Shown here piece by piece: positions 1-9,900 of a DNA stretch of 11,936 nucleotides (its first letter is position 1; every line of letters starts with the position of its first letter). The notes below the pieces were generated by a model. That model was not told the origin of the DNA. It did not search any database and was given only the letters and a program-made list of their open reading frames with translations. Location: the NCBI GenBank assembly GCA_033763635.1, contig JANRKG010000504.1:1-11936 (forward strand), written 5' to 3'. The position numbers and the translations under genes are program-made. This DNA comes from JANRKG01 sp033763635. Lineage in GTDB: Bacteria; Cyanobacteriota; Cyanobacteriia; GCF-001939115.

Positions 1-1502
1 CCTAAACCGGTTCCACCATGCTTCCAGCGATCGCTTTGAGAAACTCGATAAAACGGATCAAAAATCCGTTCCTGTTCCTCCAGGGGAATTGTAATTCCTG
101 AATTGCAAACCTCCAGAATCATCCAGGGGTAAGGGTCTGTCCCATAACGAGGCTGAACCGTTGCTGTGAGAGTAATTTGTTCTTCAGGTGGCGTATATTT
201 ACAGGCGTTGTTGAGCAATTCTGAGAGAATGCGGGTAAGGGCGTGGGGATCAGACCATAGATCGGGCAAGTCAGATGGAATATTAAGATTGAGAGTTTGG
301 TTGCTCTCTGCAATTCTGGGTTGAAACGGTTCCACCAGTTTTGAAATCCAGTTTGGCAACTGGATCAACGACAATTCGAGGGAGTAGGTTTCAGCCTGAA
401 TTCTTTGGATATCAAGCAGGTCATTAATTAAACGGAGTTCCTGCTCAGTTTCCTGTTGCAGGATATGAATGTATCTAGAGATAGGTGTAGCCGTTAATCC
501 AGTTGACTGAGCCAGGAGATCGAGTTGGTCGAGCACAATAGTCAACATTCGAGTTGCCATTTTGATATTGGACAACGGGGTGCGAAGTTCGTGAGATACG
601 GTACTCAAAAAATCATCCTTGAGTCGATTCAGGTTCTCCATCTCCTGCATTTGCAGTTCCAGGTGTTGGGCATGAGCCACTGCCAGATCGCGCTCGTTGG
701 CAAGCCGCAATGCATGGGCATCCCGAAAAACAATAATGCCTCCCGTTACAACTCCTTGCTGATCTCGCAAAGGAGCGGCACTATCGAGAATGGGAACCTC
801 CTGCCCTGATTTAGTAATCAGGAGAGTATCGAGGGAAAGGTAGAAAGGCTCTCCGTTAATGACGGTTTGGAGCAAGGTAGACAGCAGGGGCGATCGCTCT
901 TTTTCGTTGATCACCTGAAACACCGTCTGAATAGGCTGATCCAGTACCTCTGCTTCCGTCCATCCCGTCAGGGATTCTGCAACCGGATTGATGAACCTGA
1001 TCCGGGTTTCGGTATTAAACACAATCACCCCATCCCCCATCCCGGTCAGAATATGAGTGAGCCATTCTTCCCGTTCATGCAGGGCACGCTCCAGATGATG
1101 ACGTTTCAGCGCTGTTTCGATCGCCACCCACAGGTCTTTCTCGCGAAAGGGTTTGAGCAAATAGCCAAAGGGATCGGTTGCCTTTGCCCGCTCTAGAATT
1201 GTCGTAGTAGCATGGGCAGTAAGATAAACGACCGGAACCCGAAATCGATCGCGAATTTCTTGCGCCGTTTCGATCCCATCGTAGTCGCTGTCTTCTAACA
1301 CAATATCCATCAAGATCAGATCGGGTTGCCAGGTTTCGACCAGGGCAATGGCTTGGGTACTGGAACTGGCGATCGCCGGAACGTAGTAGCCTAGATGCTC
1401 CAGGCTTTCTTTCAGATCTCTGGCAATGGCTCGTTCATCTTCTACAATCAGGATCTTTGCTATCCCAGTTTTGAATGTATTTTTTTCTAATGATGGGTTC
1501 AT
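1..1502 (-). CDS. REC-PAS-HisKA-HATPase sensor kinase, C-terminus cut by window edge
   Basis: A cytoplasmic kinase with an N-terminal receiver. 500 codons are visible and the frame is still open at base 1, so it is partial at its C-terminus. The receiver is at about residues 15-130, with acidic pair E21/D22, phospho-acceptor D66 in LILMDI, T95 and K117 in LLKPF. A PAS domain follows at about 145-265 (FINPVAESLTGW). A coiled segment leads to HisKA at about 290-370, with phospho-histidine H304 in SHELRTPL. HATPase_c starts at about 410, with the N box at NNACKYT (N432), the motif NSGITIP where most kinases have DxGxGI, and the F box FDPFYR. The window ends inside the GGTGLG G2 box, so roughly 30-40 residues are missing. 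The ATG overlaps the stop of the upstream kinase gene as ATGA and has no obvious Shine-Dalgarno sequence, which suggests translational coupling. No membrane segment was seen. The family call is firm; the signal it senses is unknown. Confidence 0.93.
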   Translation of the reverse strand, partial: MNPSLEKNTFKTGIAKILIVEDERAIARDLKESLEHLGYYVPAIASSSTQAIALVETWQPDLILMDIVLEDSDYDGIETAQEIRDRFRVPVVYLTAHATTTILERAKATDPFGYLLKPFREKDLWVAIETALKRHHLERALHEREEWLTHILTGMGDGVIVFNTETRIRFINPVAESLTGWTEAEVLDQPIQTVFQVINEKERSPLLSTLLQTVINGEPFYLSLDTLLITKSGQEVPILDSAAPLRDQQGVVTGGIIVFRDAHALRLANERDLAVAHAQHLELQMQEMENLNRLKDDFLSTVSHELRTPLSNIKMATRMLTIVLDQLDLLAQSTGLTATPISRYIHILQQETEQELRLINDLLDIQRIQAETYSLELSLIQLPNWISKLVEPFQPRIAESNQTLNLNIPSDLPDLWSDPHALTRILSELLNNACKYTPPEEQITLTATVQPRYGTDPYPWMILEVCNSGITIPLEEQERIFDPFYRVSQSDRWKHGGTGL

Positions 1503-4500
1503 GATTCTAACTTAAACGTAATGCGAAATAGACACCCCTGACTGGACTCAACGGCGATCGCACCCCGCAACTGGTCAACAAAGTCTTGAACCAACGTCAG
1601 ACCTAACGTTTTAATATTAGATAGATCGAGGGCTTGGGGCAGCCCGATCCCATTGTCTTGTACTGTCATAGTAATTACGTTCTCAGGTCGAGTACGGTCA
1701 ACTGTCACTTCAACCGTCACCTGTCCTGATTTTTTCTCTGGAAAAGCGTATTTTAGCGCGTTTGTAACTAGTTCATTCAAGATCAAGCCACAGCAAATTG
1801 CTTTCTTCATCGGGGCAACGATGGATTCCACCTCAGTTTTAACCACTACATCGGGAGCAGTGAGGTGATAAGACGTGGCAATATGCTGCACCAGGGCAGG
1901 AATATAATCCCTCAAATTAATCCGTGCCAGATTATCTGATTGATATAGGATTTCATGCACCAGGCTAATGGTCATAATCCGGTTCCAGCTATCCTGTAAT
2001 GCCTGGACTGCCTCTGGATTGTTCAGCCGCCGCTGTTGCATCTGGAGCATACTCTGAACCAGTTGCAAGTTATTTTTAACCCGGTGATAGACCTCTTGCA
2101 GTAACACCTCTTTTTCTGCTAGAGCCGCCTGTACCTGGAGTTCTGCCTGTTTGCGATCGTCAATATCCCGCCCAACCGATTGAAGTTCTAGCAAATTGCC
2201 TTGGGAGTCATAGATAGCACGATTCGTCCATTGCATCCAACGCACTGTGCCATTGACAAAGACACGATGCTCTACGCTGCTGACTGGATTTTCCGGCGAT
2301 AGTGCTGACAGACAGCAATCAATAGCAGACTGATCGTCTGGATAGATTAGGGGTTGATAGCAATGCCCAATGATTTCACCCCTGGAGACTCCGTAGTAGC
2401 GACAAAAGGCATCATTAACAAACAACAGGGTGCCATCAAACTTAAACCGGGTGATCAGTTCTGTTTGATCTTCCAGAATTGCCAGATAGCGGGCTTCGCC
2501 TTGTTGCAGGGCAAATTCAGCGGCTTTGCGCTGGCTGATATCATTGACTCGTACCAGATTAAACCGCTGATCCCCAAAGCTCAATTGCTTGACAGATAAA
2601 TCCCCCCAGAACTCCCGCCCCCGTCGAGTGATGTATTCAACTTCTCGGCTCCAGCCACCCTTCTCGTTAATTTCCTGTTGAATCGTGGCCATTTCCTGAG
2701 ACGTAAACTGGCGTTTCTGCAAAATATGCCCTTCAATGTGAATTAACTCTGCTTTGCTGCCAACTTCAAATAGCTCAACCGCTCGTTGATTGCAATCTGT
2801 TGTCAGTAACGTATCGGAATCTACCAGAAACAGGGCATCTCCCGATTCATTGAAGAGCAATTCTCGGAAATCTCGGCTTTTGATCAGTTCTTGTTCCAGT
2901 TCCTTGCGATCGCTGATGTCTTTTGCAAATCCAATGAAATGTAATGGATTGCCAGATTCATCTCGTACCAGAGTAATTTGAGCCGAGATCCAACGCACTT
3001 CACCACTGGGTTGAATAATTCGGTATTCTCGTTGAACTGAACTTCCAGAAAATTGCTCCGTCAGTGATTGAGTCACCCCAGCACGATCGTCGGGATGAAT
3101 GGACTCCACCCAGGAGTCAGGATTCTGATATAAGCTTTCGCATCTGCGCCCCCAAATGCGTTCATAAGCAGGGCTGATATAAATAAATTCTCTGGTTATT
3201 GCTGAACGGATAAAGAAGAGTTGGCTGATGGTTTGGGCAATTTCCTGAAACCGCTGTTCACTCTGCCGTACGGCTTCTTCTGCCTGCTTTAAGGGAGTGA
3301 TGTTACGCACACTCACCACCACTCCAGAAATGCTCTGATCGACCTCTCGATAGGGGGAATAGGTGACACTTAAGAACTGCTGTCCCACTCCCGGAAACTC
3401 AAACCACTCGTTGTATTGCACCGTTTCCCCGACAAAACAGCGATCGAGACCGGGTTGAATAACGGTTTCAAACACCTCCTGCCCCAGCAACTCAGTGACT
3501 GAATGTCCAACGATATCGGTGTAAGATTTTTGGTTCCAATCCAGATATGCCTGGTTGACGACCTGATAGCGATACTGGCGATCGACCAGGGAAATGGCAT
3601 CGGTAGTAGCGGAAACGATTCGCTCATATCGTCTTAAGCGGTTTTCGCTGGCTTGCAGTGCGGCTCCTGCCTGTTCGCGATAGGTGACATCCAGGACAAA
3701 CGACAACATGGAGACTAAATTTCCCTGGTGATCTATCAGGGTAGAGTTGTACCATTCGCAGAATGCCACCGAGCCGTCTTTGCGGTAATTTCGGTTACAA
3801 CAAGTGGTGCCAACGCCATTGAGTAATTGAGCTAAAGCGTCATTGACCTGTTCTAGATCTTCTTCAAAGACGAACTGCCAATCAAAGGGAGTTTTACCGA
3901 TCACTTCCTCCATCGTCCATCCAAACATGCTCTCTGCGCGTTTAGACCAGAAAGCAACTCGACATTCTTGATCCCAGCAAATGGTTGCCAGAGGCGAGGT
4001 TTCAATATGATGGATTAACTCTTGTAAGGTTTGTTGCGGCGTTGGTTTAGATGGCGATCGCACAACACTTACGTCAAAACCAGAAGGTTGAGTTGTCTCA
4101 GGGGCAGAACATTGAAGTCCTGTTGCAAATACCCCCCCAATTTGCCCATGTTCATCCCAAAGGGCACTATACGACCAGTTAAACAGTAAGCCTCTCGTCG
4201 TATCGTTCTGGTTCACCGGAAACAGTGCTTGTTCTCGTTGCAAGGGTTGCCCGGTTGTAAACACTCGCTCTATATCCGATCGCATCTGCTCCCAGTTCTG
4301 ATCCCAACTCTCATACACCGATCGGCCGTAGGGAACCAAACTGTTGCATTCCCTTAACACCGCGAGAAACGAATCGTTGTAGAACAGAATGCGATCGTGA
4401 CCCCAGATGATAAACATGGGCAACCCCGCATTCAGCAGGATACTGAGGGCAGTTTTGAGGCTCTGGCTCCAGGTTTCAACAGTGCCCAAGACGGTCTGCA

Positions 4501-4609
4501 CGTTATGACTCTGCTCTGGGGGATGGCTCAGGTGCGATCGCAACCACGCCCCGGTCTCTCCTCCCCCTACAAGCCAGGTTTCAGTAACTGCCCTGTCATC
4601 GTCAGCCAT
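1499..4609 (-). CDS. Six-PAS sensor histidine kinase, HisKA_2 type
   Basis: A large soluble sensor kinase of 1036 residues with no receiver domain. After about 50 unstructured N-terminal residues I see six PAS/PAC units at about 52-165, 195-312, 325-442, 450-570, 578-695 and 704-822. Most end in the usual PAC-to-linker motif, such as DISDRK, DISQRK and DIDDRK. The kinase core is HisKA_2: EVYHRVKNNLQ puts the phospho-histidine at H842. It continues into a HATPase domain with the N box at NELVTNALKY (N950), the G1 box DNGIGLP (D985) and a compact LGLTLV G2 region ending at the C-terminus. HisKA_2 kinases usually phosphorylate separate receivers. Here the best candidate is the REC domain of the next gene, which overlaps it by ATGA. 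The ATG is preceded by AAAGG at 5-base spacing, which supports this start. No transmembrane helix was seen. PAS ligands cannot be read from the sequence. Confidence 0.95.
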   Translation of the reverse strand: MADDDRAVTETWLVGGGETGAWLRSHLSHPPEQSHNVQTVLGTVETWSQSLKTALSILLNAGLPMFIIWGHDRILFYNDSFLAVLRECNSLVPYGRSVYESWDQNWEQMRSDIERVFTTGQPLQREQALFPVNQNDTTRGLLFNWSYSALWDEHGQIGGVFATGLQCSAPETTQPSGFDVSVVRSPSKPTPQQTLQELIHHIETSPLATICWDQECRVAFWSKRAESMFGWTMEEVIGKTPFDWQFVFEEDLEQVNDALAQLLNGVGTTCCNRNYRKDGSVAFCEWYNSTLIDHQGNLVSMLSFVLDVTYREQAGAALQASENRLRRYERIVSATTDAISLVDRQYRYQVVNQAYLDWNQKSYTDIVGHSVTELLGQEVFETVIQPGLDRCFVGETVQYNEWFEFPGVGQQFLSVTYSPYREVDQSISGVVVSVRNITPLKQAEEAVRQSEQRFQEIAQTISQLFFIRSAITREFIYISPAYERIWGRRCESLYQNPDSWVESIHPDDRAGVTQSLTEQFSGSSVQREYRIIQPSGEVRWISAQITLVRDESGNPLHFIGFAKDISDRKELEQELIKSRDFRELLFNESGDALFLVDSDTLLTTDCNQRAVELFEVGSKAELIHIEGHILQKRQFTSQEMATIQQEINEKGGWSREVEYITRRGREFWGDLSVKQLSFGDQRFNLVRVNDISQRKAAEFALQQGEARYLAILEDQTELITRFKFDGTLLFVNDAFCRYYGVSRGEIIGHCYQPLIYPDDQSAIDCCLSALSPENPVSSVEHRVFVNGTVRWMQWTNRAIYDSQGNLLELQSVGRDIDDRKQAELQVQAALAEKEVLLQEVYHRVKNNLQLVQSMLQMQQRRLNNPEAVQALQDSWNRIMTISLVHEILYQSDNLARINLRDYIPALVQHIATSYHLTAPDVVVKTEVESIVAPMKKAICCGLILNELVTNALKYAFPEKKSGQVTVEVTVDRTRPENVITMTVQDNGIGLPQALDLSNIKTLGLTLVQDFVDQLRGAIAVESSQGCLFRITFKLES

Positions 4610-4614
4610 AACTG

Positions 4615-4619
4615 CCTTT
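4615..4619 (-). promoter_or_regulatory. Shine-Dalgarno site of the six-PAS kinase
   Basis: The minus strand reads AAAGG, then five bases (CAGTT), then the ATG at 4609. It is the clearest ribosome binding site in the window and fixes the start of the six-PAS kinase. The other genes show weak or no such site, which is common in cyanobacteria. Confidence 0.6.
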
Positions 4620-4842
4620 GCACATCTCAGAAACAGTTGCCAGTTGGTTGTCCATAAAGACTAAAATATGTAACGGAGATAGAAGGTGAGAGCCTTGCTC
4701 CTACAGGCTTCTGATCGTAAAATATCCCAGTTTTATTAGATCAACCTGCTTACATTACCAAAATACATGACATCGAGAAAAAGTCAGTGCCGTTGCTACT
4801 CAGGCCCATTCTCAAATCTTTTAACAAAAACATTACTCGTTA
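4620..4842. other. Intergenic gap between two kinase genes
   Basis: About 220 bases separate the stop of the 512-residue kinase from the ribosome binding site of the six-PAS kinase. This is the largest gap between kinase genes in the cluster and probably carries a promoter for the downstream pair. I could not find a convincing -35/-10 pair or a terminator with a T tract. A 5-bp stem, AGCCT (4691-4695) with AGGCT (4705-4709), closes a 9-base loop, which is too weak to call. No coding potential was seen. Confidence 0.5.
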
Positions 4843-6381
4843 TCATTGCAGACAGTAATCTTCCAGAGCCTGTGCGTGTTCTGGTTGCATTAAATTGCGT
4901 GGGAGGATGACTGTAAAAGTAGTTCCAATGTCTTCTTGACTTTCAAAATGAATTTGCCCTTTTTGCAGTTCTACACAACGTTTCACAATCGCTAGTCCCA
5001 AACCTGTTCCTTTAATTTTGCAGACGTTTCCAGCTCTATAGAACGTTTCAAACAATTTTGGTTGATCTTTCTGGGGAATGCCAATTCCTTGATCTTGAAT
5101 ACAGAACTTAGCCTGATTACCCTGACAAGTCAAAGTGAACCGAATAATGCTTCCTTCTGGGGAGTATTTGATGGCATTGGACAATAGGTTGTCAAGAATG
5201 TGCTTTAGCAAAGAAGCATCTGCTCTAGCTTCAGTAAAATTCCCTTCGCTTGCAAAAATGATCTGGTGAGATTTTCCTTGAGTGATTTGAAAGCTCTCTA
5301 CAATGTCATGGCAAAATTCTTGGAGTTCAAGTCGATTATATTCAACTTCAACCCCTCCAGCCTCTGTACGACCGAGTAAGAGAATTTCATCAAGCAAGTG
5401 AAGTGTTTGATGAATTGCGTTATGAATCCGTTCAAAACATCGTGCTTTTTGCTCTGGTGGTAGATCGTAACCTTTCAAAAAATCAACCCCAAAGCTAATT
5501 ACTGAGATGGGGTTACGAAACTCATGGGAAACCATTAAAATAAAACCATTTTTCATCTGGTTCAATTCTCGTTCCTTCTGAAGAGAATGCCGGATGTCTG
5601 CCTCTGCTCGCTTGAGTTTACCAATGTCTCTCCCTTCTGCAATTAACAAAGTAATGCAGCCATTCTCACCTCTCATCGGTTTGATGGAAACATCAAACCA
5701 CCACAAATTGCCATTCGGTGTGTAAACTGGAAGCTCTGAACGCATCGTTTCACCTTGAGAGGCTCTTAGCACTGCTTCTTGCAACCAAGACTGGGATTTT
5801 TGACTGGATTGCCAACAGGGAGCTTCCCAAATGGGATGATTGAGAATCAGTTCATGTTGAAAGCCACAGGCTTCTCTCGTGGGATGATTCATATCCAGAA
5901 CCACACCAGCGGGGCTGAGTAGGCCCATGAACTGAAAGGTTTGGTTAAACACTTCATGAAAACGGTGTTCACTCTCCTGAAGTCTTCTCAGAATTTGCGA
6001 TCGCTCGATCGCATAGCTGACTGACTTCAACAGTAGCTCTGCGGTGACTTGTCCTTTAACCAGATAATCTTGGGCACCCTGGGCGACCGCTTGCCGGGCA
6101 AACGCCTCATCCTGTAACCCTGTTAGCACCACGATCGGGAGGTAAGGGAAAGCGGTTTGAACTTGAGTAACTGTTTCAATCCCTTGAGAGTCAGGGAGTG
6201 AAAGATCAAGGAGAATGACATCAAATTCAGTTTTATGCAAATGCTCTAAGGCGGGTTTCAAGCGTTTGACATGAGTGATTTGCCAGGATTTTGCCTCATT
6301 GTGTTGCAGCAATTTCATCAATAAAGCAACATCTGCGGCACTATCTTCCACTAGTAGGACAGAAATCACATCAGCACTCAT
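4843..6381 (-). CDS. REC-PAS-HisKA-HATPase sensor kinase
   Basis: A complete 512-residue soluble kinase with a receiver at its N-terminus. REC spans about residues 5-125 with acidic pair E12/D13, phospho-acceptor D59 in VILLDLSLPD, T87 in VLTG and K109 in YLVKG. A short helix leads to one PAS domain at about 138-255, ending in the PAC-like EGRDIGKLKRAE. HisKA at about 270-345 carries H286 in SHEFRNPIS; Asn replaces the common Thr but still fits the E-x-x-T/N phosphatase motif of the family. HATPase_c at about 385-495 has N402 in SNAIKYSP, DQGIGIP (D430), FETFYRAG and GTGLGLAIV, so it should be active. The gene lies 163 bases after the Rcp1-like regulator on the same strand, so co-transcription is possible. 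Its REC may receive phosphate from the kinase upstream; that is inference. The ATG has only a weak AGG about ten bases upstream. Confidence 0.95.
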   Translation of the reverse strand: MSADVISVLLVEDSAADVALLMKLLQHNEAKSWQITHVKRLKPALEHLHKTEFDVILLDLSLPDSQGIETVTQVQTAFPYLPIVVLTGLQDEAFARQAVAQGAQDYLVKGQVTAELLLKSVSYAIERSQILRRLQESEHRFHEVFNQTFQFMGLLSPAGVVLDMNHPTREACGFQHELILNHPIWEAPCWQSSQKSQSWLQEAVLRASQGETMRSELPVYTPNGNLWWFDVSIKPMRGENGCITLLIAEGRDIGKLKRAEADIRHSLQKERELNQMKNGFILMVSHEFRNPISVISFGVDFLKGYDLPPEQKARCFERIHNAIHQTLHLLDEILLLGRTEAGGVEVEYNRLELQEFCHDIVESFQITQGKSHQIIFASEGNFTEARADASLLKHILDNLLSNAIKYSPEGSIIRFTLTCQGNQAKFCIQDQGIGIPQKDQPKLFETFYRAGNVCKIKGTGLGLAIVKRCVELQKGQIHFESQEDIGTTFTVILPRNLMQPEHAQALEDYCLQ

Positions 6382-6544
6382 AAATTGGCTACCTGATTTT
6401 AAGTAGATTCAAGGCAAGAAGGAAAAGGATTTAATTGCTGGCCATTTCAAGGCTTATATTCATCTCAGGAAGAATAAAATAGTCGTAGACCTTTTGTTAT
6501 CTTTCCCAAGTTCAGGGTAGTTCACACAAAATCTTAAAAGATTA
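6382..6544. other. Intergenic gap after the Rcp1-like gene
   Basis: An AT-rich spacer of 163 bases. An AAAGAT / ATCTTT inverted repeat (6537-6542 and 6547-6552) overlaps the stop codon of the Rcp1-like gene. On the minus strand it is followed by TAAGATTTT. It could weaken transcription, but the stem contains only one G-C pair, so I do not call a terminator. No clear promoter for the 512-residue kinase was found. Confidence 0.4.
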
Positions 6545-6991
6545 TTATCTTTGTCCAGGGGGAAGTTCGACTAAAGCAAACCAGAAATGCGCGATTGACT
6601 TGACTACCTCGACAAACTGCTCCAAGTTAACTGGCTTAACCAAGTAGCAGTTGGCATGGAGCTGATAGCTTCTCAGGATATCGGCTTCATCGGAGGAGGT
6701 TGTCAGAATGGCGACAGGGATTGTCATCAAATTCTCATCTGCTTTGAGTTCAGCCAGTAGCTCCCGACCATTTTTCTTGGGCAGGTTCAAATCCAGCAGA
6801 ATCACATCAGGGCGAGGAGCATCCACATATTTTCCTCTTCGCCAGAGAAAGTCGCTGGCTTCAACCCCATCTCGCACCAGATGGATCTCATTCAAAAACT
6901 TGCTGGCTTTTAACGTTCTCTGGATCAGTACAGCGTCACTTCTAGAGTCTTCAACGAGCAGGATTTTGATTAATCGGAGGTGAGTTGTCAT
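6545..6991 (-). CDS. Rcp1/CheY-like single-domain response regulator
   Basis: A 148-residue stand-alone receiver with no output domain. Acidic residues E14/D15 (LLVEDS), phospho-acceptor D67 in VILLDLNLPKKNG, T97 in AILTTSS and K119 in YLVKPVN are all present, so it should be phosphorylated normally. The motifs LDLNLPKKNGRELL, TIPVAILTTSS and a hydrophobic C-terminal stretch with HFWF match the Rcp1 family, whose founding member is the partner of the cyanobacterial phytochrome Cph1. The gene starts 41 bases inside the end of the upstream kinase, in another frame. That kinase has the phytochrome-like SHDLQEPL phospho-histidine motif, so the two are very likely a cognate pair. No good Shine-Dalgarno sequence lies upstream; translation may depend on the upstream gene. 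No alternative start sits before the acidic pocket. The downstream target is unknown. Confidence 0.95.
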   Translation of the reverse strand: MTTHLRLIKILLVEDSRSDAVLIQRTLKASKFLNEIHLVRDGVEASDFLWRRGKYVDAPRPDVILLDLNLPKKNGRELLAELKADENLMTIPVAILTTSSDEADILRSYQLHANCYLVKPVNLEQFVEVVKSIAHFWFALVELPPGQR

Positions 6992-9900
6992 TGTAAGTCT
7001 TTATAGAGAGGGGAAGCGTGAAGAAAAAGGTTGCTCCCTGCCCCAATTGAGACTCAACCCAAATTCGTCCTTGGTGTCGTTCGATAATTTTTTGACAAAT
7101 GGCTAATCCTAGCCCGGTGCCAGAATATTCATCGCTGGTATGCAGGCGTTGAAAGATACCAAAGATCCGCTCAGCGTACTGAGGTTCGATTCCAATGCCG
7201 TTATCCTGAAAAGAGAATAACCATTCTTCCGATCCCATTGTCAAGGGTGAAGAACCAGAATGGCTCAAATCATTGGTTGATTCCACTCTGTGCCTTCTGG
7301 CGGAAATGTGAATCCTTGGATCTGATTCACTTCGGTACTTCAAGGAATTACCAATCAAGTTTCGCAGGAGATTTGCCATCTGGTTGGGGTCTGCCGTGAT
7401 GGTTGGCAGGGGATCTGTGGTGATGATTGCCTGGTTCTCAGCGATCGCCACTTGTAAATCATTTTTGACTCGTTCCAATAGCGCATTGCAATCGACAGGT
7501 TGGAATTGCAGTTCATACCGACCCACTCTAGAGTAGGTGAGCAAATCTCTAATCAACTGTTGCATCCGGGTTGCGCCATCCACAATAAACTCGATGTACA
7601 TATCGGCATCGTCATCGAGTTGCGCTCTGTACTCCTTCGCCAGGAGTTGGGTAAAACTGGTAATGGCTCTCAGCGGTTCCTGTAAATCGTGAGAGGCGAC
7701 ATAGGCGAACTGTTCTAGCTCCTGATTAGAACGTTGCAATTCTTCGGCTAGCGTCCGGGTAGACTGTTCAGCTTGTCTCAGTTGGGTAATGTCACGCCCG
7801 ATTGTCATGACAGAAACAATAGACTGATCGACTTCTCGTTCTGGCACAACATACACTTGATAACTTCTAGGTTCATTGCCGTTCATGGCGATAAATTCAT
7901 CAATTTGCATTTCGCCTTTACTAAGGACGGCTGCTAGGGAAGTTTCCCAAAACTGAGCCAGGTCTTCTGGATATCCCAACTCAGACGGCTTTTTGCCCAC
8001 AAAGAATTCAGGAGGCATGCCCAAGGATTGAATACATGCGGGATTGATATAAAGACAGCGATGTTGGCGATCGTGGCGGGTAATCACATCCGGCGTGTTT
8101 TCCACCAGTGTCCTAAACTCCCGTTCCCTTTGGGCTAACAGAACATTTGCTGCTTGTAGTTCCCTGGTGCGCTCCTGCACCTGTCGTTCTAACTCATCTC
8201 GCGCAGTTCTCAAGACTTGTTCAGCCTGTTTTTGCAGGGTAATGTCTTGAGACATGAGCATCCCCAATTTTACGCATCCCTGGTCATCGAAAACAGGTAG
8301 ACAGTGAATAGAATAGAAGCGATCGCCAAAGGGAATTTCAATCGTTTGAGCATGACCTGAAAGTGCCTCTCGATAGAGGGGTTCAAGCAAGCGACAGGTT
8401 TCAGCATCCAGCACTTCCCAAATGGTTTTTCCCTCCAGGGAAGCCCGGTCAAGACCCACCTGAGCTAATCCTTGCCCCTCTGCCAGGACGTAGCGCAAAT
8501 CTTGGTCAAACAGAAACACAGCTCCATTGGGAAAATTTCGAGCCAGGGTTCGGTATCGTTCCTCGCTTTCTCGCAAAGCGACCTCTGCTCGTTTGCGCTC
8601 GGTAATATCGGTCATGACACCAATGTAACCAACCGTTTCCCCGTTATCATTCACTTCGGGAAGTGCTCGAATGTAGTACCAGACATCCTGACCATTCAAG
8701 TGAACAAGCCTACCTTCATTTTGATACAGACCCCGTTGCTGGGCATTCTGACTCCATTCCAACCATGCGCCTGCTAAACGATCACGATCCTCCGGATGCA
8801 AAGCTTCTAGCCAACCCAACCCCATCACAGAATCGATGGTTCGACCTGTCATCGCTGTCCAGTAGTTGTTGATGTAAGTACAATGACTATTCACATCAAA
8901 TCGAAAAATGGTGACGGGTAACGCTTCTGCCAGGGTTGAAAACAGACGTTCTCGCTCTTGCAAAACCTGAGCAGCTCGTGTGTGTTCAATGATTGACCAG
9001 AGACGGGCAACAACGTCCTGAAGTAAGGCAACTTGATCGGGTCGCCACTCTTGCACTGTTCTGGCATTGATGGCAAGCACCGCAACCCAGCGCCCTTCAT
9101 AAAGACAGGGAATCCCCACAAAAGCGCGAATATCGCGTTCGGCAAAATTCTGAGCAAAGGGAGCGGTGTAGGGATGGGTCGCTACGTCCGGAACAACAGC
9201 CGCTTGCCCTGCATGGAACTGCGTAATCATGTCTGGCAAAATAGATTCTGACAGGCGAGTCACACCTACCATGCTAGAAATGTTTGGATCTCGTCGCCAG
9301 TCTTGGGTGACGATCGCCAGGTCTTCCTGAACACTGACTTCGTGCCACACGCACCGCTCGACGTTGAGATATTCCCCAATCCGGCTAATTGCTTCCCAGA
9401 CCATTGCATCTGCATTCGAAGGCTGGCGCAATCGCAGATCGAGGTCGTTGAGAAACTGCTCGTTGAGTTGGGCGATTTTGCGATCGTGGATATCTGTGGA
9501 AGTTCCGTACCAGCGCAACACCTGACCTTGTTCATCCAAAATAGGGACAGAGCGAATGAGAAACCAGCGGTACATCCCATCACATGCCCGCTTGAGGCGT
9601 GCCTCTACCTCCAAAGGTTGTTGGGTGACTTGGGCGATCGCCCATTGTTCGGATGCGACCTGTGCCTCTTCAGGATGGAAAAATTCTGCTACTTTCTGGG
9701 GATCACGGCTTTGCTCTACCGTCAAACCCGAATACTCAAGCCACTGTCGATTCACATACTCTGTCTCGCCCTGGGCATTGCTGATCCAGACAAATTGCGG
9801 CATTGAGTCACTGAGTTGCTGTAATTGCTGCTCCTTCTCCCGCAAAGCAATTTCAGCCTGCTTACGCTCTGCCAGTTCAGCTTGAAGTCGTTCCAACAGC

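Noticed and set aside
450..615. H-box region of the left-most kinase as a separate gene start
   Set aside because: The frame is continuous from the ATG at 1502 to base 1, with REC, PAS, HisKA and HATPase in the normal order. The small plus-strand frames here are shadows.
6537..6552. Possible terminator at the end of the Rcp1-like gene
   Set aside because: The 6-bp stem has a single G-C pair and no strong T run follows, so it is too weak to call.
9303..9806. 167-residue plus-strand frame
   Set aside because: It lies wholly antisense to the GAF2 and PAS region of the hybrid kinase, has no recognisable domain, and the kinase frame is clearly coding.
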